DNA of 64,000 bases from Prorocentrum cordatum (GCA_963575745.1 CAUYUJ010007469.1:258750-322749), one strand, 5' to 3'. Numbered from the stretch's first letter, positions 51,978 through 61,149 are shown. Notes: a model not told the origin generated them from the sequence alone. Translations and numbers: made by a program.

Positions 51978-52075
51978 CCCAAGCGCAGGGCGCCCCTATC
52001 GTGACCCAGGGCAGCCAGGGCGGCCTCGGGGGCGTGGGCGGCAGGGGCGCTGGCCAGCCTCAGAGGGACGAGGTG
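51978..52075 (-). CDS. Candidate internal exon, minus strand
   Basis: Product unknown. On the minus strand GCACTGCCTCCGCCTCCTGC then AG is a textbook acceptor with its pyrimidine tract. The frame HLVPLRLASAPAAHAPEAAL then AALGHDRGALRLGD follows with about 90 % G/C third positions. The 3' end is unclear; composition falls after GACCTC. Opposite orientation to most candidate exons. Confidence 0.35.
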
Positions 52076-52181
52076 CTGCAGGAGGCGGAGGCAGTGCGCC
52101 GCCGTCGCCGCCTTTCGCGTGGCTCCCGAAGAAGAAAATGCGCCATGCACGTAAACCTCTGGAGCCCCGCGCGTAAACCTC

Positions 52182-52319
52182 TGGAGCCCCACGCGGGTTT
52201 CTTGGATCTGCGCTGCCGCCCCCCCCCCTGGCGGCGCCTCTAGCGCCGCCGCTGGCGCGCTCCGCGCGCCAGGGAGGGGGGGCCCAACGCAGATCCAAGA
52301 AATCCGCGTGGAGCGCCAA
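52182..52319 (+). mobile_element. Foldback MITE-like element R2, copy 3
   Basis: TGGAGCCCCACGCGGGTTTC then TTGGATCTGCGCTGCC at the left; CGCAGATCCAAGAAATCCGC then GTGGAGCGCC at the right. A short tandem duplication of the left end (GTAAACCTCTGGAGCCCC) precedes it. Confidence 0.75.
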
Positions 52320-52506
52320 CAGTTGATGCTTGTGCAGTTGTTTCTTCCCTAGGTTCAGCACAGGCCGGCGGGCACAGCCGCAGGGCGCTGCATCAGAGCC
52401 GGAGGGATAGCAGGACCATGCCAGCTTGGCTCGGCGACGCAGCCTGCAGCCCGGGGCGCATCCCGAGCCGGTCGCGTCGTGGCAGCGTCGCTCTCTCCTC
52501 CTGCAG

Positions 52507-52678
52507 TCGGGCCGTCGTCTTTGTGCCGAGGGTCCCGTGGTCGTGGCGCTGCCCCGCCCCTCGCCGGTCGCCGGGGCGGGCGCCGGGAGCGTCGAGCAGG
52601 CCGCGGGCGCTATCTGCGCCGAAGCGTGCTGCGGGCTTCTCGCGGACGCCGCCAGAGTCCCGGGTGCATCCGCGGAGG
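52507..52678 (+). CDS. Candidate exon, unknown hydrophobic segment
   Basis: Acceptor CTCTCTCCTCCTGCAG|TCG with a clear pyrimidine tract; GT follows GCGGAGG. The frame includes EGPVVVALPRPSPVAGAGAG, SVEQAAGAICAEACCGLLAD and AARVPGASAE. Third positions are about 80 % G or C overall, higher after the first eight codons; an alternative start at GCCGAG|GGT would skip those. The cysteine-alanine rich hydrophobic stretch (GAICAEACCGLLA) could be membrane-associated. Family not recognised. Confidence 0.4.
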
Positions 52679-53059
52679 GTCCGCGGACGTGTTGGCTGAA
52701 CAGGGAGGCGATTTGGCCGTGAAAGCTTTTTGAGGTAGTGAAGGGCTGGAGGCTAAGGTCGTTTCAGTGTCGCCCATTCCTCCGCTCTCCCGCCCCTCAT
52801 CTCTGCTCCCCCTCCTTGAGCACGCTGTAAATGAACTCTGTGCACGTTTCAATCATTGCGACTTTGTGCTGCGGTTGCGGAGCATGTTCCGTTCTGTTGC
52901 GCTGACGTACTAACTTGCAGCTTGCATCAGCGGATCGATTCGTGTTGATGTGCATGGTGGCAGGCGCCGAAAAGGCGTGAACTGCCAGCCGTCTTCCAGT
53001 CACGACTTGGCGGGCGGCGCGCTCGCGGCACGCCGCATCCGGCAGCACCCTGCCCGCAG

Positions 53060-53155
53060 ACGGTGGCCTCCCTCGCCCTGGTCCGTGCTGCGCGCCGCGA
53101 GCGGTCGCCCCGGCCCGTTCTGCGCAGACGGCCCGTGCTGCGCGTCGCCAAATGA
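53060..53155 (+). CDS. Candidate terminal exon
   Basis: Acceptor CACCCTGCCCGCAG|ACG, then TVASLALVRAARRERSPRPV and LRRRPVLRVAK followed by TGA, most third positions G or C. A (CA)n tract begins 10 bp later. It would suit a last exon rich in arginine, but its phase does not obviously match the exon at 52507. Weak. Confidence 0.28.
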   Translation, partial: TVASLALVRAARRERSPRPVLRRRPVLRVAK

Positions 53156-53164
53156 GCCGCCAAT

Positions 53165-53190
53165 CCACACACACACACACACACACACGC
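53165..53190. repeat. (CA)n microsatellite
   Basis: About 12 CA dinucleotides. Confidence 0.95.
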
Positions 53191-53764
53191 TTGGAGCATG
53201 TTGGATGCTAGGGCTGGGAGGGCGTGGCCCCGAGACTGCTCCTGCTCCCAGGGCGTGGCCACGACACTGGTCCGTAGCTCGTAGCTTCAAATCGGTGGTC
53301 GTCTGGCCTGCTTTTTGGGTGGTAGACGCTGCGACGCCGTCGGCCATTCGGCCAATGGTTCGGCTTTGCGAGCGATCCGTTTCCACCCGCGGCCATCCGC
53401 TTTTTATTGATAAAGGTGGGTATGTGTGTATGTGTGTTTGTGGAGGGGATAGGATAGCCACATGCACGCGCTCTGGACTTTGGGAATGAGGTGCGCTACG
53501 CTACTTGGTTGAATCTAGAGTTCGTTGTTACTAAGCGAGCCCGCTTAGAGATGGAGCTCCAGTGCCAAGTCTATGTGTTTGGCTTGCTCTTGCCACACGT
53601 ACTGCTGCGCTGAGGAGCAGATACGTAAGGCTAAAGTGTCTTCCCAGGATTTTCTCAGGGCGGCCAGCCTTACCCCGAGGTGCAACTGCAGACTTGGTGT
53701 TCAGAAGGAACAGAGCGGCCGCATGTGAAGAAAGCAGCAATCACGCTCGACTCTGAACTTTGAC

Positions 53765-54235
53765 TCGATGCTGGGCGGCCCAACGGAAAGCTACTCTGCC
53801 TTGCAGCCGTCTCAGGGCGGCATCTGGCTGCCTCGGAGCCACCTGGAGGCCGTACAGTGCGCTCTCGTGACTGCCCCGGGGCGCTCTCTTGAGGCTGGCG
53901 TGAGGCGTCTCGGGTGCTCCTTGGCGCCCCCCACGAGGCCTTCCGAGGCGAGCTGGCACAGAAAAGCATCGGAGGAAGAGCACGTCGAGTTCTTTCAGGG
54001 TGTCCAGCGGATCACGCCCGTGGGGGCTTCGCTGGAGGTCTTTTGCGGGCGTACCCTGGAGGCGCCTCGGGGTCGCCTGGGACAGCTTGCGGAGAGACGT
54101 GCAGCCTCGTTCGGACCACGATGGGCCGCCTTTGGACGATGTTGGGGTGTCCTGTGGCTGCATTTGGGCGGCCTTGGGCTCTCTTGGAGCCGTCTGAAGG
54201 CCGAACGGTGCGGCACAACGAGCAGGGGGGTGGTT
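53765..54235. repeat. CTTGGAGCC/TCTTGGGGC repeat field
   Basis: GGAGCCACCTGGAGGCCGT, GGCGGCCTTGGGCTCTCTTG and similar units; related stretches continue at 54.44-54.65 and 54.79-54.95 kb. Same orientation as 4.74-5.86 kb. Confidence 0.65.
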
Positions 54236-54681
54236 TGTTTCAGTTGTCCACGTTTTTCGCTTGAGACTCAACCTCAACGTGTTCGGCACGTCGCCCGAGA
54301 AAAGGGGACTTCAGACAGGCGGCATTGTATTATACAAGATCGTATAGAATGGCCTGAGGCCCATTCGCAGCCGCGCCTAAGCTGTAGGTCCGATGCCTGT
54401 GGGATGCCGTATGCAGTTTTGGAGGTGTCTTCTTTGGGCGGAATGCTCGACATGTCGGTTCGTGCTCCCCATCTGGGGCCTCTCTTGGTCCCCGCTTGGC
54501 GCCCCGTTGGGCCGACTTAGGGCCCTCTTGGGCCGTTGTTATACCTTTTTTGACCGTCTTGGGAACATCTGGGGGGGGGCTTTTTCGGGCGATCTTGGGG
54601 ACCGCTTGGGCCGTCTTGGGGTGATCTTGGGGTCCTCTTAGCTCTTTGTGGGCGCCGTGAATGCTTGAAAGGTGTATGTGC

Positions 54682-54682
<1 letters not shown>

Positions 54683-54718
<36 letters not shown>

Positions 54719-54736
54719 TATATATATATATGTGTA
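54683..54736. repeat. (TA)n microsatellite
   Basis: About 25 TA dinucleotides with one TTCA interruption. Confidence 0.97.
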
Positions 54737-55385
54737 TAACTTATGGAAATGGGCGTTCCCCCAAGAGATTATGACGAACTTCGTCTCCTGAGAGTCACTT
54801 GGGGTTCCTCCTGGGTCTCTCTTGGGCCTTCTTGGGGGCCTCTTGGGCCGTCCGGAGGGCGACGTGGCCAGTCCTGGAGCCTTCTGGGGCCACCTCGGAA
54901 CGCTCTCGGACCCTCTTGGGCGCGTCGGAGGAACCCGTGGGTTGCGGAAGTCGATTAATGGAGAGGAAGCGTGCTGCCAAATACTTTCCAGACGTCTTAC
55001 AAATGATTCAAACATATTTTATATGTTTGAAACATGTTTGACACCTTTTTAGAACATGTTTTACACAGTTTACACACATCGTCAATTCAATGATGGGATT
55101 GTTAGAGTGTCCATGGTCATGGCATCCACAACTCTTGGGGCTTTTTTCCAGGTCATTTTGGGCGGTGTCTCCATCCTGGAGGTCCACGGTGTAAGCCCCA
55201 GAAGCAGTCAGAATTGCCTGGGAATCCTGGGGTCCAGGCCCGTCAGTCTTGCACATGTCCTCCTCTGCGCAGGACTGCACGAGCTTTGGGGCACTCCACT
55301 TCGTGCTAAACGGCTTCTCGAGCCGATGTCCCCAGGACCGCAGTGGGCACATACCCATCGGTCGTTGATAGTTGGTATTTTGGGG

Positions 55386-55520
55386 CTCCCAGAACCCAAT
55401 CTTCTTCAAGCGCCTTCCTATTTTAAGAAACGGAATGCCTTTGCTGCGTGTTGTTCCTCTCTGGGCGGGCCCGAGCCCAATCTACTTTATCCGCCTTCCT
55501 ACTTCATGTTCCTACCTACT
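55386..55520 (+). repeat. Dispersed repeat R18, copy 2
   Basis: CCCAATCTTCTTCAAGCGCC, TTCCTATTTTAAG, TTGTTCCTCTCTGGGCGGGC and CCCAATCTACTTTATCCGCC, TTCCTACTTCATG parallel 45053-45175. Within this copy the CCCAATCTACTT unit is itself present twice. Confidence 0.6.
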
Positions 55521-55579
55521 TCTTCCGATCGATGGGTACATAACTACAAGTGAAAATCCTCATGTATGCATGAACGTGA

Positions 55580-55582
<3 letters not shown>

Positions 55583-55618
<36 letters not shown>
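55583..55618. repeat. (TA)n microsatellite
   Basis: About 17 TA dinucleotides followed by TTACCACCGCATCCACCACA. Confidence 0.97.
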
Positions 55619-55619
<1 letters not shown>

Positions 55620-55854
55620 CCACCGCATCCACCACATCCACCGCATGCCGGAGTCCTGAGCTCACCAGCTCCCTGGGCGATGGATATATGCACCAGCCTC
55701 GGATAAGGCGGGGCCAGGGACCTGGAGAAATTGTTCCACGGCGCTCTGGACCGCTCCCAGAGCGCTCCAGAGGGCTCTCTGGAGCGGTCGCGGCGCCCGA
55801 CGCATCCCCCGGAACCGACATTGGTGGGCTTGTGTTCCACCACCACCACCGTAA

Positions 55855-55915
55855 GTAGGAGGAGGAGGAGGAGGAGGAGGAGGTTCTCCTCTTCTTCTTC
55901 CTCCTCATCCTCAAC
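55855..55915. repeat. Short (GGA)n then (TTC)n tracts
   Basis: A GGA run at 55857-55882 followed directly by TCTCCTCTTCTTCTTCCTCC, giving purine- and pyrimidine-rich halves that could form a hairpin. Confidence 0.85.
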
Positions 55916-56199
55916 CTTCCCCCTCCAACTCATGGTGGTGGTGGTTGAAGAAGGCCCATCAGCCAGATCTGATCCCAGACATCCGCCGATATGACGTTTG
56001 TCAACCCGCAGTTCCCTCGGTGCAGGCGCTTCCCCAGAGCCGTTTATATCTCGACCAGGATTTGCTTTTGAGGTCCCCGGGACGGGACCCGACGGCCAGC
56101 CTTGGGGAGACAGCGCCAGTTTGACGGGTCATATCGCTGGAGATCATCCGTCGAGGAGGCCAGCCCGCTCGTGTGCAAGACGCTGACCGAGTCAACCAG

Positions 56200-56402
56200 G
56201 GCGGCGGAGGCGCCGGACGGCTTGAGTGACGCGGGTGGCAGCAGCGCAGCCTCCAGCGGCGCCGAGAGCGGCGGCGAGCTGGCGGCCGCCGCAGCGGAGA
56301 CGGTCCGGGCGGCGGAGCGCGGGGGCGACGCGGGGCGCCTGGCGCAGGCGCTGTACTGGCAGACGGAGGCCCTGATGCGGCGCGGGGACTACGGCGGCGC
56401 TG
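56200..56402 (+). CDS. Candidate TPR-protein exon 1
   Basis: A tetratricopeptide-repeat segment. Acceptor AACCAG|G; the frame crosses a flexible G/S/A stretch (DAGGSSAASSGAESGGE) and then the helix ELAAAAAETVRAAERGGDAG and ALYWQTEALMRRGDYGGA, with TPR hallmarks (alternating small and large residues, the helix-breaking G-D-Y turn). Nearly all third positions are G or C. It ends in phase 1 at GCTG|GCGCTA, a GC donor. The next exon (58264) completes the codon to GGC and continues the superhelix without loss of frame. TPR domains mediate protein-protein contacts; the specific partner is unknown. An alternative upstream acceptor cannot be excluded. Confidence 0.6.
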
Positions 56403-56564
56403 GCGCTAAGAGGAGAAAGATCAAACATATTAAAATTATTACAATATGAGAATACATTTTGTTATGTTCCATTCAACTAAAGACATGCGCATATTGGGAG
56501 GACTCTCCCTCATATATCCATGCGTACCGATATGCCACTGCAACCTTGCCACGCTCTGGCCTCT

Positions 56565-56735
56565 GCGGGCCTCGGACCCGGGAGGCCCACGCCGCCACGG
56601 CTGGATATTCGCCTCGAGGCGAGGTCCGGGGAGCATCGGTGCCGGTGCCTTGTTCTGTTTCCCGGATCTCTCCCCGGGGTGCGTTCTCACCCGGAGGCCG
56701 AGGAGAATCCAGCCGTGGCGACGAGGGCCTCGTTG
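56565..56735. mobile_element. R5-family element with both arms
   Basis: GGGAGGCCCACGCCGCCACG, GCTGGATATTCGCCTCGAGG at the left, and its inverted partner GAGGAGAATCCAGCCGTGGC then GACGAGGGCCTCG at the right, around GAGGTCCGGGGAGCATCGG. It lies in the proposed intron between TPR exons 1 and 2. Confidence 0.65.
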
Positions 56736-56833
56736 TCGTCGTACTCGTCGTCGTTGGCTGCGGCGGTGGCGGCGGCGGTGTGGCGGCGGCGGTGGCGGCG
56801 GCGGTGTCGGTAACCGCGGCCCCTGGACAAGGA

Positions 56834-56882
56834 TGTCATCATCATCAGCATCATCATCATCAGCATCATCATCATCAATATC
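56834..56882. repeat. (ATC)n microsatellite
   Basis: CATCATCATCAGCATCATCA-type repeats, about 48 bp. Confidence 0.9.
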
Positions 56883-57167
56883 ATCCTCTTCGACGTCCTT
56901 TATGCTGCGATCTGCCGGGAAAGCGTTTACTATCCCCCCTGGACCCCGCATTTTGATGGGGGTAGATTCAGAAAATGCCCCCTCTCCCGTCCCAGGGGGC
57001 CCAAAATGAATGAGTGGTGCAGACTAATAGAATTCGGCTCTGGAAACTGTTTTTTAGTCTTCTGCCCCCCTGGCGTTTTATTTTGCCGCCTTGCGGAAAT
57101 TGATGTTCTGTTCGTCCGCATGCGTTCGTTTGATCACCCGCGGCCGCGGGAGGAGGATTGTGGAAAG

Positions 57168-57255
57168 GGCGCCGGACGCGCCGCCAGGGAGCACCAGTGC
57201 AGATCCAGGAAATCCACGGAGGACAGCCGAAAGTTTATGTTTATGAAGGTTTTTG
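57168..57255 (+). mobile_element. R2 foldback, right half only
   Basis: GACGCGCCGCCAGGGAGCAC, AGTGCAGATCCAGGAAATCC and the family tail AAGTTTATGTTTATG match the right end of R2; the left arm is missing. Confidence 0.55.
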
Positions 57256-57304
57256 TTTTTTTCACCCCCGACTTAAGAACCAATCTGAGGACGGCCCAGC
57301 TGTC

Positions 57305-57670
57305 GTCCTCGCGGACGGCGGTTGGAGCTTGAAAATCAGGCCAACGCTGCCACGGGAGCAGTGTGTCGGATTAACAAAACAAGCTCGGATTGAGCAACAG
57401 ATATGAACAACACACTCCCCCAATCCTCGGTGTACATACACAGCACGCGGGAGGATTCGAACCGAGCGGAAGCTCGAACATGAGGCCAGCGTAACAGCAG
57501 GAACAGCATGTTTGAAAGAGCCGAGCACGTTCCGATTGAAACACCAAATATGAGAAACGAATTCGCGCCAAACCTGTGTGTATTTAAAACACAATACGCG
57601 GAGGGGGCAGGCGATCTTCCGGAGTGCATCAGGGAAGAACGGGAAATAGTATTCATATTGAATAACTGTA
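57305..57670 (+). repeat. Repeat R15, two tandem units
   Basis: GGTTGGAGCTTGAAAATCAG, GCCAACGCTGCCACGGGAGC and GCTCGGATTGAGCAACAGAT recur as GAGCGGAAGCTCGAACATGA, GGCCAGCGTAACAGCAGG and GCACGTTCCGATTGAAACAC, giving a unit near 165-180 bp. The tail AAATAGTATTCATATTGAAT matches the tail of 28645-28925. Confidence 0.65.
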
Positions 57671-57723
57671 GAGGAACAGTAACTCGCAGGGGGAAGGTGA
57701 CAAGGGATAGAAAAGCGAAGGGA

Positions 57724-57800
57724 AGGAGGAGGAGGAGGGAGAGAAGGAGGAGGAGGAGGAGGGGGAGGAGGAGGAGGGGGAGGAGGATAGGAAGAGGAAG
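57724..57800. repeat. (GGA)n tract
   Basis: GGA/GAG triplets interrupted by GAGAGAAGG and AGGATAGG. Confidence 0.9.
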
Positions 57801-58159
57801 TGGGGAAAGAGGTCGCTGTCTGAAGGCGGCGCAGAATGTCTTCCTTCCGTTTAGGACTGGCGGATCAGAAGTTTCTATTTCCCATTCAGGGCTGGCCAAA
57901 GGCAATCCCCGCGGCCTCGAATTGACTGCCCCTGCGGATTCGAATCGTCAGCCCGCGAAGTCCTTCCCAGCTTTTGCTTGCCCGGCTCTGAATTGACCCC
58001 CCGCCCCCCCGCCCTGGATTGTCAGCCCGCGCCCCTCCTAGGGCCTCCAGACGACCCCGGATTGTCCGCCCTCCGTCTGCCTGCCCCGCCCTTCCGCTAT
58101 TGCGGCGGGGCGATCGCCCGCGAAACTATGTTTGAAATCGTCCGCCCCAGAAAGAAGTT

Positions 58160-58160
58160 C

Positions 58161-58192
<32 letters not shown>
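58160..58192. repeat. (TA)n microsatellite
   Basis: About 14 TA dinucleotides, 70 bp upstream of TPR exon 2. Confidence 0.97.
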
Positions 58193-58263
58193 GACGCTCG
58201 CTCCCATTATGATTCCCAGGGGTTTAATATCATGGGCAGTCGGTTACCTTTTGGATCCCCCAG

Positions 58264-58440
58264 GCGCGTCCGCGGAGCGCGCGGCCGCGCTCTTCCGCGG
58301 GCTCGGCAGCCGCCACGGCGAGGCCCGCGCGCTGCTGGCCCGCAGCGCGCTGAGCAGCATCGCCGGCAGCGCGAGGGAGGCGCTGGCGCACACGGACGCG
58401 GCGCTCACGGTGGCGAGGCTCTGCGGCGACGAGGCGCTCG
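58264..58440 (+). CDS. Candidate TPR-protein exon 2
   Basis: 177 bp between the acceptor GGATCCCCCAG|GC and the donor GCGCTCG|GTGTGG, with every third codon position G or C. The frame gives helical TPR pairs: ASAERAAALFRGLGSRHGEA, RALLARSALSSIAGSAREAL and AHTDAALTVARLCGDEAL. Alternating A/L positions, the G-R-x-G-E-A turn and the REALAHTDAAL helix match the two-helix TPR repeat. It begins two bases into a codon and ends in phase 1, fitting exon 1 (56402) before and exon 3 (60789) after. The downstream intron opens within 15 bp into a TCC tract. Confidence 0.65.
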
Positions 58441-58454
58441 GTGTGGCATCTTCG

Positions 58455-58692
58455 GGGGGGCCCTCCTCGTTCTCCTCCTCCTCCTCCTCCTCCTTCGCCT
58501 CCTCCTTCTCCTCCTCCTCTTCATCGTCATCATCATCGTCCCTCTTCTCCCCCTCCACCCTTCCCCCTCCTGCTCGTCATCCTCCTCTTCCTCCTCCCCC
58601 TCATCTCCTCCTCCTGCTCCTTCTCCTCCTCCTCCTTCTCTTCCTCAGCCTCCTCCATCTCCTTCTCCTCCTCACTCCTTCTTCCCCTCCAC
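58455..58692. repeat. (TCC)n tract
   Basis: CTC/TCC triplets with TCATCGTCATCA near 58520-58540. It starts right after the GT donor of TPR exon 2. Confidence 0.95.
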
Positions 58693-58784
58693 TTCCCTCA
58701 GAAAAGTAAAGCACGGAAGCTTGTGCCAGGGAAGAGTACCCATATACAGCTATGCCCATTCCTTGGTTTGCCCAGTAGGGGAAA

Positions 58785-58935
58785 ATCACGCAGACGCAAG
58801 TAATCGACGATTCCCCAAGAACGATGGGAACATGTTGGAAGCGGGGGGGACGACGAAAACCCAGAAAATAGGGAAACAGATGGGGCATCCTGATCATTTG
58901 TCTATTTATTTGTGTGTCCTAGGGCCCCTTCATTT
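58785..58935 (+). repeat. Dispersed repeat R7, copy 3
   Basis: CACGCAGACGCAAGTAATCG, ACGATTCCCCAAGAACGATG, GAAGCGGGGGGGACGACG, AAAACCCAGAAAATAGGG, TCTATTTATTTGTGTGTCC and TAGGGCCCCTTCATTTT follow the family order. Confidence 0.75.
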
Positions 58936-58959
58936 TCCCCTTTGGGGGGCCCCCTGCGT

Positions 58960-59195
58960 GGCCCGCGCCGCCATCACAGGTTTCGCCTCGAAGTCCTGGT
59001 CAGAACGCACCCCGAGAGAGGTCCGGGTATCAGAACCTCTTGGGTTTCCCCAGCCAGCGGGCCCCAGGACCACGAAGAAGGGACCCAGGACGGAGCCCTA
59101 GCCCCTGAGGCAACGGTCGGCCCCTCTGGTGCTGCGGATGGGACACGTCAGATCCGCAGATGTCAGGGCAGAGGGGCGGCATCGGCCAGGCTACC
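58960..59195 (+). repeat. 230 bp duplication, copy 1
   Basis: Nearly identical to 61705-61937: TTCGCCTCGAAGTCCTGGTC, AGAACGCACCCCGAG, CCCAGCCAGCGGGCCCCAGG, ACCACGAAGAAGGGACCCAG, GCAACGGTCGGCCCCTCTGG, TGCTGCGGATGGGACACGTC and AGATCCGCAGATGTCAGGGC. Same orientation, about 2.74 kb apart. Its left part is R5-related. Confidence 0.85.
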
Positions 59196-59224
59196 CACTC
59201 ACGGAAGTTTGTGCTCGTCGTGGA

Positions 59225-59350
59225 TCGGATGTATATCGACGAATCGCGGCTAATAGCGCCAAGTGGCCCCCGTTGGCGCGCAGCAGCGCCGAATAGCCTT
59301 CAAAATAACGTTCAGTAGTGACCAATAGCGCCTGTTAGCGCCACGTGAGG
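59225..59350. repeat. TAGCGCC short repeats
   Basis: AATAGCGCCAAGTGG, AGCAGCGCCGAATAGCC and CAATAGCGCCTGTTAGCGCC; resembles 47.33-47.43 kb. Confidence 0.5.
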
Positions 59351-59667
59351 GAGACTCAGTATGTCCGCTTTGCGCGGGACTGGGCGCGATATTGGGCCCC
59401 ATGGGGACGACCCAAAGCTTCCGTGGGTTGTTTTCTACCTTGTCTGTCCTATGTCTTGTGTTCGGCGCGTTCTGCATGGATTCCGCGCCGATTCGACGCG
59501 GACACGGTCGGGAAATTTGGCTTAGCGCGTCGCGCTGCCAGTTCTGGCCCACCACGCTGCGGCGCGACGCGCTGTTCACTTTCCAGTCCCCGGGCGTCAA
59601 CGTCGCGAGCCCCTCCCAGCCACCCGCACCGCGGAGCGGAGCGACTTGCTGTCTGCTCGCAGGGCAT

Positions 59668-60118
59668 AGGAGGAGGAGGAGGAGGAGGAGGAGGAGGAGG
59701 AGGAGGAGGAGGAGGAGGAGGAGGAGGAGGAGGAGGAGGAGGAGGAGGAGGAGGAGGAGGAGGAGGAGGAGGGGAGGAGGAGGAGGAGGAGGACGAAGGA
59801 GGAGGAGGAGGAGGAGGGAGGAGGAGGAGAAAGGAGGAGGAGTAGGGGGAGGAGGGAGGAGGGGGGGAGGAGGAGGATAAGGGTAAGGATGAGAAGGAGG
59901 AGGAGGAGGAGGAGTAGAAGGAGGAGGAGAAGAGGAGACGAAGAGGAGGAGGAGGAGGAGGAGGGAGGAGGAGGAGGGAAGGGAGGAGGAGGAGGAGGGG
60001 AGGAGGAAGGAGGAGGAGGAGGAGGAGAGGGGGAGGAGGAGGAGGAGGAGGAGGAGGAGAGGAGGAGGAAGAGGAGGAGGAGGAGGAGGAGGAAGGAGAG
60101 GGACAGGGAAGAGGACGA
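59668..60118. repeat. (GGA)n tract, about 450 bp
   Basis: The first 100 bp are nearly pure GGA; later parts have AAG, GGG and GTA interruptions. Confidence 0.97.
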
Positions 60119-60137
60119 GGCTATGAGGAGGAGGAGG

Positions 60138-60138
60138 C

Positions 60139-60219
<81 letters not shown>

Positions 60220-60250
60220 TGATGATGATGCTGATGCTGATGATGCTGCT

Positions 60251-60314
<64 letters not shown>

Positions 60315-60337
60315 CTGCTGCTGCTGCTGCTGCTGCG

Positions 60338-60376
<39 letters not shown>

Positions 60377-60396
60377 GATGATGATGATGATGGAGG
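60138..60396. repeat. (GAT)n with (GCT)n segments
   Basis: ATG/GAT triplets with two GCTGCTGCT runs (60243-60263 and 60313-60336). A CAG/CTG-type run inside an ATG/CAT tract is notable. Poly-D, poly-M and poly-H frames are artefacts. Confidence 0.97.
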
Positions 60397-60742
60397 AGGA
60401 GGAGGAGGAGGGGAGGAGGAGGAGGAAGAGCAGGGGGAGCAGGAGAAGCAGGGGAGGAGGAGCAGAGCGTAGGAGAAGGAGAGAGAGGAGGAGGAGGAGG
60501 AGGTGGCGGAGGAGGAGGAGGAGGAAGAGGAGGAGGAGGAGGAGGAGGAGGAGCAGGAAGAGCATGGGGAGGAGGAGGAGGAGGAGGAGGAGGAGGAGGA
60601 GGAGGAGGAGGAGGAGGAGGAGGAGGAGGAGGGGAAGTGGAGGGGGAGGAGGAGGAGGATGAGAGGGCGGACGAGAGGGAGGAGGAGAGGGAGGAGGAGA
60701 GAGAGGAGCAGGTGGAGGAGGGGGAGGAGGAAGAGCGTCTCG
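60396..60742. repeat. (GGA)n tract
   Basis: GGA/GAG triplets with GCAGGAG and AGCAGG interruptions, ending about 45 bp before TPR exon 3. Confidence 0.97.
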
Positions 60743-60788
60743 TCTGGGCCGCCGCCGCGACGCGCCAAGCAAGCGTTCACGGCCGCAG

Positions 60789-60856
60789 AGGTGCTGGAGG
60801 CTGAGGCCCGGTGGACGCACGGGGCCTGCCTCGACGCGTGTGGCGGGCGCTTGGAG
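60789..60856 (+). CDS. Candidate TPR-protein exon 3
   Basis: Acceptor CGGCCGCAG|AG, donor TTGGAG|GC. Joined to exon 2 it reads GDEAL + EVLEAEARWTHGACLDACGG, then RLE, a natural continuation of a TPR helix pair. Third positions are mostly G or C. The first two bases complete the split codon left by exon 2 (G + AG). If the donor is not used the frame meets TGA two codons later (60860), so either the exon ends here or the protein does. Nearby downstream sequence (GCGCTTTGGCCGCGCGGGCC) looks like a degraded continuation of the repeat in another frame. Confidence 0.5.
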
Positions 60857-61086
60857 GCCTGAGGCGCTTTGGCCGCGCGGGCCGTCAGCGCCTGCCCCTC
60901 ACGCCCGGATGATTCGACCAGCTGTTTTTGGGGCGATCCCATAAAGCGGGGGCGCTCGTTGAAGGATGTACGGTAGGCTCGCGTCGTGTCGACCCGCGGC
61001 GACCCCGCCGCTGGCGCTTGTCTTTGAACGCTGCCGCCGACCCAGGATCGGTCGATGTTGAATCATCAGACGTTTCGGAGACGGCC

Positions 61087-61108
61087 GATCGTTCAAGATT
61101 GAACGATC
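61087..61108. other. Perfect hairpin GATCGTTCAA/TTGAACGATC
   Basis: Exact 10 bp arms with a 2 bp spacer. It lies in unique sequence downstream of TPR exon 3. No T-run follows on either side, so a bacterial-type terminator reading does not apply. Confidence 0.6.
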
Positions 61109-61149
61109 CCCGCAGTGTCAGGGATCAACGCCGGGGTGGACACGACACG

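Noticed and set aside
59597-60820. 407-codon minus-strand open frame
   Set aside because: Complement of GGA and GAT tracts; predicted product is poly-L/S/I/H.
61087-61108. Perfect hairpin considered as a transcription terminator
   Set aside because: No adjacent T-run and the context is eukaryotic; kept only as a structural feature.
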